Position numbers and translations under genes: made by a program. 64,000 bases of DNA from Bacillota bacterium (GTDB taxonomy: Bacteria; Bacillota; Clostridia; Oscillospirales; Oscillospiraceae): assembly GCA_030529825.1 (NCBI GenBank), contig JAUMWD010000001.1, positions 224,935 to 288,934 of the forward strand, written 5' to 3'. The first letter of the stretch is position 1; each line of letters begins with the position of its first letter. The notes under the pieces are model-generated. The model did no database searches, was not told where the DNA came from, and saw nothing but the letters and a program-made list of their open reading frames with translations. Shown here piece by piece: positions 40,371 through 49,653 of the stretch.

Positions 40371-42134
40371 ATGAAATTAACAGCTAATGAACATATTACC
40401 AAGTGGGTTGACGAGATGGCAGCTCTCTGCAAGCCCGAAGAAATCGTCTGGATTGACGGCAGCGAAGAACAGCTTGAAGAGCTTCGCAAAATCGCAATGT
40501 CCACCGGTGAAATGATCAAGCTCAACGAGGAAAAGCTTCCCGGCTGCTACCTTCACCGCTCCGATGTCAACGACGTTGCCCGTGTTGAAGGCCGTACATT
40601 CATCTGCTCCAAGCGTCAGGAGGACGCAGGCCCCACCAACAACTGGATGGACCCCGAAGAAATGTACGCAAAGCTCTTTGAGATATACGACGGCTCCATG
40701 AAGGGCCGCACAATGTATGTAATCCCTTATTCCATGGGCGTTGTGGGCTCCGATTTCGCAAAGTACGGCATTGAGCTCACCGACAGCATTTATGTTGTTC
40801 TCTCCATGGCTATCATGACTCGCATGGGCAAGGAAATCCTTGACCAGCTGGGCGACAGCCCCGACTACATCAAGGGCCTCCACTCCAAGGCGGAGCTGGA
40901 TCCCGAAAAGCGCTACATCGTTCACTTCCCCGAGGACAACACCATCATGTCCGTCAACAGCGGCTACGGCGGCAACGTCCTTCTGGGCAAAAAGTGCTTC
41001 GCACTGCGTATTGCTTCCGTTCTCGGCCGTGACGAGGACTGGATGGCAGAGCACATGCTGATTCTGGGCGTTCAGAATCCTCAGGGCGAAATCCGCTATG
41101 TCTGCGGCGCCTTCCCCTCCGCCTGCGGCAAGACCAATCTGGCAATGCTCATTCCCCCCGAGGCTTACCGTGAAAAGGGCTGGAAGTGCTGGACCGTGGG
41201 CGATGATATCGCATGGCTTCGCATCGGCGAGGACGGCAGACTTTGGGCAGTAAACCCCGAGAACGGCTTCTTCGGCGTTGCACCCGGCACCAGCAACAAG
41301 TCTAACCCCAATGCTCTTGCAGCAACAAGAAAGAACACCATTTTCACCAATGTTGTCCGCAATCTTGACGACAACACCGTTTGGTGGGAAGGCATGGATA
41401 AGAATCCTCCCAAGAACGCCGAAAACTGGAAGGGCGAAAAGTGGGACTGCACCGACGGAAGCAAGGGCGCACACCCCAACTCCCGCTTCACCGCACCTGC
41501 AATCAACTGCCCCTGCATCAGCCCCGAATTTGAGGGCAAGACCGGCGTTCCCATCTCCGCCATCATCTTCGGCGGCCGCCGTGCAAAGACTGCTCCTCTG
41601 GTTTACCAGTCCCGTGATTGGGACCACGGTGTATTCGTAGGCTCCATCATGGCCAGCGAGACCACCGCAGCAGCCACCGGTCAGGTGGGCGTTGTCCGCC
41701 GTGACCCCATGGCAATGCGCCCCTTCTGCGGCTACAACATGGGCGACTACTGGCAGCACTGGATTGACATGGGCAAGAAGCTCTCCAATCCTCCCAAAAT
41801 CTTCAATGTCAACTGGTTCCGCACCGATGACCAGGGCAACTTCCAGTGGCCCGGCTTCGGCGACAATCTCCGCGTAGTGGAATGGATTCTCGGCCGCTGC
41901 TTCGGTGAGAACGATGCGGTTGAAACCGAAATCGGCTTCGAGCCCAAGCCCGAGGACATTAATCTTGAGGGTACCGATGTTTCCATGGAGACTCTGAAGG
42001 ACCTGCTGGGCGTTGACAAGGAGCTGTGGCTTGAGGAATGCAAGGGCATCCGCGAGTACTACGCACAGTTCGGCGACAAGCTCCCCAAGGTGCTTGCTGA
42101 CGAGATTGACGCTCTGGAGGCCAAACTCAAATAA
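40371..42134 (+). CDS. pckA: phosphoenolpyruvate carboxykinase (GTP)
   Basis: A 587-residue GTP-type PEPCK interconverting oxaloacetate and PEP. The kinase loop FPSACGKTNLAML (about 246-258) contains the active-site Cys. KRQEDAGPTNNWMDP, VGDDIAWLR, GVAPGTSNKSNPNA and FGGRRAKTAPLV match the GTP family rather than the ATP family. GGGAGG precedes the start. Codon choice is very uniform, suggesting high expression. With the PPDK next to it, it would control carbon flow between C3 and C4 acids. Confidence 0.97.
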   Translation: MKLTANEHITKWVDEMAALCKPEEIVWIDGSEEQLEELRKIAMSTGEMIKLNEEKLPGCYLHRSDVNDVARVEGRTFICSKRQEDAGPTNNWMDPEEMYAKLFEIYDGSMKGRTMYVIPYSMGVVGSDFAKYGIELTDSIYVVLSMAIMTRMGKEILDQLGDSPDYIKGLHSKAELDPEKRYIVHFPEDNTIMSVNSGYGGNVLLGKKCFALRIASVLGRDEDWMAEHMLILGVQNPQGEIRYVCGAFPSACGKTNLAMLIPPEAYREKGWKCWTVGDDIAWLRIGEDGRLWAVNPENGFFGVAPGTSNKSNPNALAATRKNTIFTNVVRNLDDNTVWWEGMDKNPPKNAENWKGEKWDCTDGSKGAHPNSRFTAPAINCPCISPEFEGKTGVPISAIIFGGRRAKTAPLVYQSRDWDHGVFVGSIMASETTAAATGQVGVVRRDPMAMRPFCGYNMGDYWQHWIDMGKKLSNPPKIFNVNWFRTDDQGNFQWPGFGDNLRVVEWILGRCFGENDAVETEIGFEPKPEDINLEGTDVSMETLKDLLGVDKELWLEECKGIREYYAQFGDKLPKVLADEIDALEAKLK

Positions 42135-42144
42135 GCAAAATTTT

Positions 42145-42182
42145 CCGCCGGCATCATAAAAATATGCGTGCCGGCGGGTTTA
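42145..42182 (+). terminator. GC-rich hairpin between pckA and ppdK
   Basis: CCGCCGGCA/TGCCGGCGG form a strong stem followed by only a short T stretch, 20 bp before the ppdK SD. It may be a partial terminator or an RNA-stabilising hairpin. Confidence 0.6.
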
Positions 42183-42201
42183 ATAGAAAGGACAAGAAAC
42201 A

Positions 42202-44829
42202 ATGAGCAAGAAGTATGTGTATCTGTTCTCTGAAGGCAACGCAAAAATGCGCGAGCTTTTGGGCGGCAAAGGTGCAAACCTGGCAGAGATGACCAACATC
42301 GGTCTACCCGTACCCCAGGGCTTCACCATATCCACCGAGGCCTGCACCCAGTATTATGAAGACGGACGCCAGATTAATGACGGAATCATGGCAGAAATCA
42401 TGGAGTACATCGTAAAGATGGAAGAAATCACCGGAAAGAAATTCGGCGATCTTGAAAATCCTCTGCTTGTTTCCGTGCGCAGCGGCGCCCGTGCATCCAT
42501 GCCGGGCATGATGGATACCATTCTTAACCTGGGCCTTAACGAGGATGTAGTTGCCGTTATGGCAAAGAAGTCCGGCAACGCCCGTTGGGCATGGGACTGC
42601 TACCGCCGCTTCATTCAGATGTATTCTGATGTTGTTATGGAGGTCGGCAAGAAGTACTTCGAGCAGCTCATTGATGAAATGAAGGAAGCTCGCGGCGTTA
42701 CACAGGATGTTGAGCTCACTGCCGAGGATCTCAAGAAGCTGGCAATGCAGTTCAAGGCCGAGTACAAGTCCAAAATCGGTGAAGATTTCCCCACCGATCC
42801 CAAGGAACAGCTTATGGGCGCTATCAAGGCAGTTTTCCGCAGCTGGGACAACCCCCGTGCAAACGTTTACCGCCGCGACAATGATATCCCCTACAGCTGG
42901 GGCACCGCTGTCAATGTTCAGATGATGGCCTTCGGCAACATGGGCGATGACTGCGGCACCGGCGTTGCATTCACCCGTGACCCCGCCACCGGTGAGAAGA
43001 AGCTCATGGGCGAGTTCCTCACCAATGCTCAGGGCGAAGACGTTGTTGCAGGTGTCCGCACTCCCATGCCCATCGCACAGATGGCAGAGAAATTCCCCGA
43101 AGCATACGAGCAGTTCGTTAATGTATGCAAGACTCTTGAAAACCACTACCGCGACATGCAGGACATGGAGTTCACCGTTGAGAACGGCAAGCTCTATATG
43201 CTCCAGACCCGTAACGGCAAGCGCACCGCACAGGCAGCTCTTAAGATTGCCTGCGACCTTGTTGACGAGGGCATGATAAGCGAAAAAGAAGCAGTTGCAA
43301 TGATCGACCCCAGAAACCTGGACACTCTGCTTCATCCCCAGTTCGACGCCGCTGCGCTGAAGGCAGCTACCCCCATGGGCAAGGGCCTGGGCGCATCTCC
43401 CGGCGCAGCCTGCGGCAAGGTCGTCTTCACCGCTGAAGACGCAAAGGAATGGAAAGAGCGCGGCGAAAAGGTCGTTCTCGTTCGCCTTGAGACCTCTCCT
43501 GAGGATATCGAGGGCATGAAGGCTGCACAGGGCATCCTCACCGTTCGCGGCGGCATGACCTCCCACGCAGCAGTTGTTGCCCGCGGCATGGGTAAGTGCT
43601 GTGTTTCCGGCTGCGGCGACATTAAGATGGACGAGGAAAACAAGAAGTTCCAGCTGGCAGGCAAGACCTTCGGCGAGGGTGACTTCATCTCCATCGACGG
43701 CTCCACCGGTAAGATTTACGACGGCATTATCCCCACTGTTGATGCAACCATAGCAGGCGAGTTCGGCCGCATCATGGCATGGGCTGACGAGTTCCGCCGT
43801 CTGAAGGTACGCACCAATGCCGACACTCCCTATGACGCAGCAAAGGCACGTGAGCTGGGCGCACAGGGCATCGGCCTCACCCGTACCGAGCATATGTTCT
43901 TTGACTCCGACAGAATCGCCGCATTCCGCGAAATGATTTGCGCCGACACTCTGGAGGAGCGCGAGGCAGCCCTTGCAAAGCTGCAGCCCATGCAGCAGGC
44001 TGACTTCGAGGGCATTTACGAAGCAATGGAAGGCTGCCCCGTAACCATCCGCTTCCTGGATCCTCCCCTCCACGAGTTCGTACCCACCGAAGAGGCTGAC
44101 ATCAAGGCTCTCGCTGACGCACAGGGCAAGCCCGTTGAGGCTATCAAGGCTCTCATCGCTTCCCTTCATGAGTTTAACCCCATGATGGGTCACCGTGGCT
44201 GCCGTCTGGCTGTTACCTATCCCGAAATCGCTGCAATGCAGACCCGCGCTGTCATTAACGCAGCTATCAATGTTCAGAAGAAGCACCCCGAGTGGAACAT
44301 GGTTCCCGAAATCATGATTCCTCTGGTGGGTGAGGTTAAGGAGCTCAAGTACGTCAAGGACGTTGTTGTCAAGAATGCTGACGCAATCATTGCCGAAAGC
44401 GGTATCGACATGAAGTACCTCGTGGGTACCATGATTGAGATTCCCAGAGCGGCACTCACCGCTGACGAGGTTGCAAAGGAAGCAGAGTTCTTCTCCTTCG
44501 GCACCAACGACCTTACCCAGATGACCTTCGGCTTCAGCCGCGACGACGCAGGCAAGTTCCTGGGCGCATACTACGACAAGAAGATTTACGAGAACGATCC
44601 CTTTGCAAAGCTGGACCAGACCGGCGTAGGCAAGCTGGTTGAGATGGCCTGCAAGCTGGGCCGCGCAACCCGTCCCGAGCTGCACCTCGGCATCTGCGGC
44701 GAGCACGGCGGCGACCCCTCCTCCGTTGAGTTCTGCCACAAGGTCGGTCTCGACTACGTTTCCTGCAGCCCCTTCCGCGTTCCCATCGCCCGCCTTGCAG
44801 CAGCACAGGCAGCCATTAAGGAAAGCTGA
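42202..44829 (+). CDS. ppdK: pyruvate, phosphate dikinase
   Basis: An 875-residue PPDK interconverting PEP + AMP + PPi and pyruvate + ATP + Pi. The N-terminal ATP-grasp part begins KYVYLFSEGNAKMRELLGGK and has RSGARASMPGMMDT. The phosphohistidine domain has GGMTSHAAVVARGMGK (catalytic His near 455). The PEP-binding barrel has GLTRTEHMFF, RFLDPPLHEFVP and GICGEHGGDP (catalytic Cys near 831). Full length. Its strong codon bias leaves an 811-codon antisense frame open, which I do not regard as coding. Confidence 0.97.
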   Translation: MSKKYVYLFSEGNAKMRELLGGKGANLAEMTNIGLPVPQGFTISTEACTQYYEDGRQINDGIMAEIMEYIVKMEEITGKKFGDLENPLLVSVRSGARASMPGMMDTILNLGLNEDVVAVMAKKSGNARWAWDCYRRFIQMYSDVVMEVGKKYFEQLIDEMKEARGVTQDVELTAEDLKKLAMQFKAEYKSKIGEDFPTDPKEQLMGAIKAVFRSWDNPRANVYRRDNDIPYSWGTAVNVQMMAFGNMGDDCGTGVAFTRDPATGEKKLMGEFLTNAQGEDVVAGVRTPMPIAQMAEKFPEAYEQFVNVCKTLENHYRDMQDMEFTVENGKLYMLQTRNGKRTAQAALKIACDLVDEGMISEKEAVAMIDPRNLDTLLHPQFDAAALKAATPMGKGLGASPGAACGKVVFTAEDAKEWKERGEKVVLVRLETSPEDIEGMKAAQGILTVRGGMTSHAAVVARGMGKCCVSGCGDIKMDEENKKFQLAGKTFGEGDFISIDGSTGKIYDGIIPTVDATIAGEFGRIMAWADEFRRLKVRTNADTPYDAAKARELGAQGIGLTRTEHMFFDSDRIAAFREMICADTLEEREAALAKLQPMQQADFEGIYEAMEGCPVTIRFLDPPLHEFVPTEEADIKALADAQGKPVEAIKALIASLHEFNPMMGHRGCRLAVTYPEIAAMQTRAVINAAINVQKKHPEWNMVPEIMIPLVGEVKELKYVKDVVVKNADAIIAESGIDMKYLVGTMIEIPRAALTADEVAKEAEFFSFGTNDLTQMTFGFSRDDAGKFLGAYYDKKIYENDPFAKLDQTGVGKLVEMACKLGRATRPELHLGICGEHGGDPSSVEFCHKVGLDYVSCSPFRVPIARLAAAQAAIKES

Positions 44830-44847
44830 TTTTTCACAGATAACATC

Positions 44848-44879
44848 AATTCCCCGTATTTGAAGAAATACGGGGAATT
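44848..44879 (+). terminator. hairpin after ppdK
   Basis: AATTCCCCGTATT/AATACGGGGAATT form a stem 20 bp after the stop; the T run is short, so it may also stabilise the mRNA end. Confidence 0.6.
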
Positions 44880-44977
44880 TGACTTATCGCCCCAAAGAGG
44901 GCAAAATTCTGTTGCAGATTGTAAGGCACTGTGGTTTAATTTATGTAGAAAACATCATCCCGTTAAGGAGAAAAACT

Positions 44978-45520
44978 GTGAAGAAGCGTACGAAATGGAT
45001 AATAGCGGCTGCTATTGTGCTGCTTGCAGTAATTGCGATTGTTATACTCTCAAAGCCCGCTCACTACGGCAAGGTTGTGGTGATTGACGGTCTGGAATAC
45101 GGCATGACTCCAAAAGAGGTCGAAGAGGTGCTGGGAGCCCCGTACGATGTGATAGACCCAAACAGTAATCTGAGCGACAAAGAGGGCGCAACATATATTT
45201 ACAGGCTCGAGCTTGAGGGACACACCGCGGATGTGACACTGATGTTTGTGAAAATAGCCATGCACCAGGAATTGTGCAGTGTTATTGTGGGTATGAGCAA
45301 TCTTGAGGAAAACGAAGCGGAATTTATTGCGGAAAGCATCCGCAATTCGCTGATTTCGGAATATGAAAATTGTGAGGGCTATTACTGCGAGGACGAAGAG
45401 ATCGGTCTAAACCACGGAGCAATCGGCCTGTATTGCAAGGTGAGAAATGAACACGAACGGGTGTTCTTTGACGGATACTGCAACGATTACGAAGAATATT
45501 TTGCTCATATATTTGACTAA
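44978..45520 (+). CDS. membrane-anchored hypothetical protein
   Basis: A 180-residue protein beginning at GTG, chosen because AAGGAG lies seven bases upstream and the frame then starts VKKRTKWIIAAAIVLLAVIA, a single N-terminal membrane anchor. The outside part has a short GLEYGMTPKEVEEVLGAPYD block, similar to SmpA/OmlA-type or BLIP-like repeats where a GMT...V...LG pattern recurs, then an acidic C-terminus. I do not recognise a specific function. A terminator follows. Confidence 0.65.
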   Translation: MKKRTKWIIAAAIVLLAVIAIVILSKPAHYGKVVVIDGLEYGMTPKEVEEVLGAPYDVIDPNSNLSDKEGATYIYRLELEGHTADVTLMFVKIAMHQELCSVIVGMSNLEENEAEFIAESIRNSLISEYENCEGYYCEDEEIGLNHGAIGLYCKVRNEHERVFFDGYCNDYEEYFAHIFD

Positions 45521-45551
45521 AAAAGAAGCACACGCTGTGTGCTTCTTTTTC
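45519..45551 (+). terminator. terminator
   Basis: AAAAGAAGCACAC/GTGTGCTTCTTTTT hairpin immediately after the stop codon of the membrane-anchored protein. Confidence 0.85.
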
Positions 45552-45595
45552 GTATATTGTCACTCATGTCCACATAGAGTACATTGGGTGATGAA

Positions 45596-46069
45596 ATGAA
45601 GAAAATCAACTGGAAACTGCTTATAATCTGCATAGCCATTCCTTTGGCGGTGGGCGGACTTTCCACCCATTTGACAAAGGACAACATGATAATGTTTGAG
45701 TATATAAAAAAACCGCCGCTTTCGCCGCCTGCGTGGCTATTCCCCGTGGTATGGACAATTCTCTACACACTCATGGGCATCGCGTCATACCTCGTTGCTT
45801 CCTCCGATGCGGCGCCGCGAGAAATCAAAGGTGCGCTCATATTTTACGCCCTGCAGCTGGTTTTTAACTTCCTGTGGTCCATAGTATTCTTTAACCTTGA
45901 AGCCTATCTCTTTGCGTTTATATGGCTCGTTCTCCTATGGGCGCTCATTCTTATTACCGCAATCAAATTCTTCGGAATCAACAAATGCGCAGGGTGGCTC
46001 ATGGTGCCCTATCTTCTGTGGGTGGCATTCGCGGGCTACCTGAACTATGCAATCTACAGGCTGAACTAA
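45596..46069 (+). CDS. tspO: TspO/MBR-family membrane protein
   Basis: A 157-residue five-helix membrane protein. Family marks are KKPPLSPPAWLFPVVWTILY (about 39-58, with the PPxWxFxxVWTxLY pattern), the central ALIFYALQLVFNFLWSIVFF and the late AGWLMVPYLLWVAFAGYLNY. TspO proteins bind porphyrins and related ligands; the exact role in anaerobes is unclear. The ATG at 45596 is preferred (GGGTGAT upstream) over a TTG four codons earlier. Confidence 0.93.
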   Translation: MKKINWKLLIICIAIPLAVGGLSTHLTKDNMIMFEYIKKPPLSPPAWLFPVVWTILYTLMGIASYLVASSDAAPREIKGALIFYALQLVFNFLWSIVFFNLEAYLFAFIWLVLLWALILITAIKFFGINKCAGWLMVPYLLWVAFAGYLNYAIYRLN

Positions 46070-46070
46070 C

Positions 46071-46103
46071 AAAAAAGGACACTTCCCGGAAGTGTCCTTT
46101 TTT
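46071..46103. terminator. bidirectional terminator
   Basis: AAAAAAGGACACTTCC/GGAAGTGTCCTTTTTT between the convergent tspO and HtrA-type genes. Confidence 0.88.
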
Positions 46104-46104
46104 G

Positions 46105-47412
46105 TTAGTTATAAATATCGTTTGCGTCCATGAGCTTTACATCAATTTCAAGAGTCTCGCCGTCGCGCCAGATGGAGAAGGTAATGGTGTCGCCCACATC
46201 CATGCTGTCCTTTATACCAGCCAAATCAGCGGTGGCGAAAACCTCCTGACCGTTTGCAGCGGTGATAATGTCACCTGCCTTGACCCCTTGCTTTGCGGCA
46301 TCAGAGCTTGAATCAACATTGGAGATATAGAGCCCCCGGGGAATACCGTAATACTCGGAGACCTCCTCGGGAATTGCACCCACGGTTATTCCTATGGTAA
46401 TGCGTCCGTACACGGCACCGTCAGCCATAAGAGATGAGAGGATAGACTTGATGGTGTCGGTGGGGATCGCAAAGCCGATGCCCTCAACGCCGGAATCGGC
46501 GGAGATTATCTTCATGTTTGTAATGCCGACCACCTGACCGCGGTCATTGAACAGGGGACCGCCGGAGTTGCCCTCGTTAATGGCGGCGTTGGTCTGAAGG
46601 AGATTCATTACAGCACCGTTATAATTGACGGAGCGATCCTTGGCAGAGATGATGCCGTTAGTCATGGTGAGCCGGTATTTCTCGCCTAAAGGATTGCCGA
46701 TGGCAATGGCGGCGTCGCCGATGTTGACCGTGTCACTTTCCGCGAACACCGCAGGGGTGAGTCCCTGAGCGTCAATTTTGAGAATGGCAATGTCGCTGAC
46801 GCTGTCGGCTCCCACCAGCTTTGCCTCATAGGTGGAGCCATCGGTGAGACCGATTTCCGCATTGACGCATTTATCAATGACATGGGTGTTGGTGATGATA
46901 TAACCGTCTGCGGAAACGATAATTCCCGTGCCCCAGCTGTATGCCGTGCCATCCTGCTTCTCCGCCTTGACATACACAATTGACGGAGTGCATTGGTCGT
47001 ACAGCTCCTGAAGAGTCAAAGCGTCGCTGTCGCCGTCGGCAATTGAGAGCTTCAGGCTACCGCGGTCATCCACCTTTGGCAGGTAAATCTCGGCCTGTGT
47101 GCCGGTGGTGGAGGTGTAATAATTGTCTAAATAATCACGGAAGTCATCGGGCATTACATCGTCTATACTGTATTCGGGTATGTCGCCAAAGTCATCGAAA
47201 TAGGGAGACGCCTCTAACCTGTTCATCATTAGCACGAGAAAGAAAATACAATACATCAGCACAGCCAGACCGATGCCGATATAGAAAATGGGCCGTTTGT
47301 AGAAGGGCTTGCGCCGCGGCTTCTGTGCCGCAGACTGATTTGCTGCGGCCTGATTTACAGGCTGATTCAGAGGTCTGTACCAACCCTCGTTGTTGTACCA
47401 ATCATTATTCAT
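46105..47412 (-). CDS. htrA: HtrA/DegP-type serine protease with PDZ domain
   Basis: A 435-residue membrane-anchored protease. Cytoplasmic N-terminus, one membrane segment (about 42-63), trypsin-like domain with H177 (ITNTHVID), D207 (SDIAIL) and S283 (GNSGGPLF), then one PDZ domain (about 345-430, RGLYISNVDSSSDAAKQGVK). It would act outside the membrane in protein quality control. A histidine kinase and response regulator lie directly upstream in the same direction, 12 bp away, so the protease may be part of their envelope-stress output. Confidence 0.93.
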   Translation of the reverse strand: MNNDWYNNEGWYRPLNQPVNQAAANQSAAQKPRRKPFYKRPIFYIGIGLAVLMYCIFFLVLMMNRLEASPYFDDFGDIPEYSIDDVMPDDFRDYLDNYYTSTTGTQAEIYLPKVDDRGSLKLSIADGDSDALTLQELYDQCTPSIVYVKAEKQDGTAYSWGTGIIVSADGYIITNTHVIDKCVNAEIGLTDGSTYEAKLVGADSVSDIAILKIDAQGLTPAVFAESDTVNIGDAAIAIGNPLGEKYRLTMTNGIISAKDRSVNYNGAVMNLLQTNAAINEGNSGGPLFNDRGQVVGITNMKIISADSGVEGIGFAIPTDTIKSILSSLMADGAVYGRITIGITVGAIPEEVSEYYGIPRGLYISNVDSSSDAAKQGVKAGDIITAANGQEVFATADLAGIKDSMDVGDTITFSIWRDGETLEIDVKLMDANDIYN

Positions 47413-47424
47413 GGATATACCTCA

Positions 47425-48846
47425 CTATGCCAGCGGTAAAGTAAAGACGAATTCCGTCACACCGTCGCGGCTGGTCACGCCGATATCCTCGCCGTGACTG
47501 TTAATTATTGTTTTTACAAGATAAAGGCCGAGCCCTACACCGTCTTTGTCAAGACTGCGAGAACGGTCGGATTTGTGGAATCGGTCAAATATGAAGGGGA
47601 GATCCTCCGGGGGAATGGTCTCGCCCTTATTCTTTATGGATACATAGGCTTTGCCGCCGCGCTTATAAAGGCGTATTCTGATGGTGCTGCCGTTTTTCGC
47701 AAACTTCACGGCGTTATCCGTGAGATTATACAGCACCTGGGTTATGGAGTCACGCTCGGCGATGACCATAATGGGATCCTCGGGGAACTGGGGATCAACA
47801 TCCAGACTCTTTTCCGTGGCTCTGGACTCAAAGCTCAAAAGCGTCTGGAGCGTGAGCTCGGAAAGGTCAAACTTTGTCCGCTTTGTCTTGTCAAGAGCGC
47901 GGCTGCCTGCCTGAGAAGCATCCAGCATACTGCGCACAAGACGGGAAAGACGACGGGTTTCGTCAGCTATTTTACGGAGATATTTCTCCTCCTGCTCCTT
48001 GGGAATGGTGCCGTCAAGGATGCCGTCGGCAAAGCCGGCAATGGTGGTCATGGGAGTTCGCAGCTCGTGGGAAACATTGGCTATGAACTCCTGGCGCTGC
48101 TTGTCGGACTTCTCCAAAGAGTCGGCCATGTTATTGAAGGAATCTAAAAGCGTTCCGATTTCGTCATCCCGGTGGTCGGGATTGTACACGCGCACGGAGA
48201 AATCGCCGTGGGCAAACTTGCTGGAGGCGCGTGTCAGCTCATCCAGAGGCTCTGCCAGCTTCTTGGAAAACAGCAGCGACATGAGCATTGCTATGAGCAT
48301 TACCGCGGCGGAAACCGCAAGGGCAACACCGATGAAGGTGCGCCACACACCCATAAGCGCCATGCTTTCCGAGGAGACGAAGACATAGCCGATGACCTCG
48401 TCGGCATGCTCAATTGGCTTTGCCACAACAAGCCTCTGCTCGGAATAAAAGCCGTCAAGAGAGCTCAATTCGTTAAGACTTCCCGATAACTCCAAGGCAC
48501 GCATGGTGGCCGTTGAAAGCTGCTTGCCCTGATGCTCGGGACAGTACAGCACCAAATCTGAACAGGACAGCACATTGCCGTCCTGATCACAGATAAATAT
48601 ATGATTCCGCGTGCTGCTGGCAATTGAGCTGATCGTCATGCGCAAATCCCAGCTTCCCAGCTCCTCCTGACGGATTATTGCGGAGGCGGTGCGGGCTATT
48701 TCGTCGGCGTTGTCATTAAGCCTGTCCTCGGTGTCGTTTATGAGAAAGCTCCTGCCGAGAAAAAAGAAGGTCGTGCCTATGATGAGAAAACAACTCAATA
48801 CCAGAACGGCGGTGGCTAAAAAATTCCGGAAATAAATACTTTTCAT
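47425..48846 (-). CDS. sensor histidine kinase
   Basis: A 473-residue two-pass membrane kinase. Membrane segments are at about 12-32 and 168-193, flanking an extracytoplasmic sensor domain. HAMP follows (about 195-245), then the phospho-acceptor H260 in NVSHELRTPM and the ATP-binding domain (NLTDNAVKFAKNGS, DRFHKSDRSR, GVGLGLYLVK). It overlaps the response regulator by ATGA. The signal is unknown; the HtrA neighbour hints at envelope stress. Confidence 0.92.
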   Translation of the reverse strand: MKSIYFRNFLATAVLVLSCFLIIGTTFFFLGRSFLINDTEDRLNDNADEIARTASAIIRQEELGSWDLRMTISSIASSTRNHIFICDQDGNVLSCSDLVLYCPEHQGKQLSTATMRALELSGSLNELSSLDGFYSEQRLVVAKPIEHADEVIGYVFVSSESMALMGVWRTFIGVALAVSAAVMLIAMLMSLLFSKKLAEPLDELTRASSKFAHGDFSVRVYNPDHRDDEIGTLLDSFNNMADSLEKSDKQRQEFIANVSHELRTPMTTIAGFADGILDGTIPKEQEEKYLRKIADETRRLSRLVRSMLDASQAGSRALDKTKRTKFDLSELTLQTLLSFESRATEKSLDVDPQFPEDPIMVIAERDSITQVLYNLTDNAVKFAKNGSTIRIRLYKRGGKAYVSIKNKGETIPPEDLPFIFDRFHKSDRSRSLDKDGVGLGLYLVKTIINSHGEDIGVTSRDGVTEFVFTLPLA

Positions 48847-49529
48847 TTCACAACTTCAAACTTGTAGCCGACGCCCCACACGGTTTTGAGACACCACTTG
48901 TCAGAGACGCCCTCCAGCTTTTCGCGGAGGCGCTTGATGTGAACATCAACAGTGCGGGAGTCGCCGAAATAGTCAAAGCCCCACACCTCGTCAAGAAGCT
49001 GGTTGCGAGTGAAAACTATGTTGGGAGATGCGGCAAGGTGATACAGAAGCTCCATCTCTTTGGGAGGAGTATCAATCTTAACGTTGTCGACAATAAGCTC
49101 GTAGGAGTCGAGATTGATGACCAGCTTGTCATATACAAGCTTTTTCTCCTTGGGGGATTCATCGGGCTCCGTGCGGCGCATTACCGCGTGGATGCGTGCA
49201 AGAAGCTCTCTGACCTCGAAGGGCTTCGTCATGTAGTCATCGGCGCCGATGTTAAGTCCCGCGACCTTGTCGCTTGTCTCGCCCTTGGCGGTGAGCATGA
49301 TGATGGGAACACCGGAGGTTTTGCGGATTTCCTTGCAGACCTGCAGACCGTCCATGACGGGGAGCATGATGTCAAGGAGAATAAGGTCGGGCTCAAAGCT
49401 CGCAAATTCGGCAAGAGCCTTGCCGCCGTCGTAGGCAACGCGAACCTCAAAGCCGTCCTTCTCCAGATAAAGCATAAGGAGCTCGGCAATGTTGATATCG
49501 TCTTCAACAATAAGTGCTTTCTTATTCAT
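48843..49529 (-). CDS. OmpR/PhoB-family response regulator
   Basis: A 228-residue regulator: receiver domain (IVEDD, phospho-acceptor D53 in LILLDIMLP, LTAKG and the conserved Lys in MTKPF), then a winged-helix DNA-binding domain (SRTVDVHIKRLREKL, TVWGVGYKFE). The ATG at 49529 has AGGTGG seven bases upstream; the longer frame above is not used. It is the first gene of the regulator-kinase-HtrA unit and probably drives expression of the unit itself. Confidence 0.93.
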   Translation of the reverse strand: MNKKALIVEDDINIAELLMLYLEKDGFEVRVAYDGGKALAEFASFEPDLILLDIMLPVMDGLQVCKEIRKTSGVPIIMLTAKGETSDKVAGLNIGADDYMTKPFEVRELLARIHAVMRRTEPDESPKEKKLVYDKLVINLDSYELIVDNVKIDTPPKEMELLYHLAASPNIVFTRNQLLDEVWGFDYFGDSRTVDVHIKRLREKLEGVSDKWCLKTVWGVGYKFEVVK

Positions 49530-49653
49530 ATTATTTCCACCTATCTTAAAGATTGTAAGCTGATTATACATTAATTATACAACAAGCGTAAAGCTAAAGG
49601 TGAATAAAATGTAAAAATATGATACTCTGTGGGAAAGCGCATAAAGCTCGTTT

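Noticed and set aside
40377-41759. 460-codon open frame antisense to pckA
   Set aside because: Same cause as above; the sense frame is an unmistakable PEP carboxykinase.
42304-44739. 811-codon open frame antisense to ppdK
   Set aside because: Explained by the strong codon bias of ppdK; low-complexity Leu/His/Cys-rich translation, no SD and no recognisable domain.
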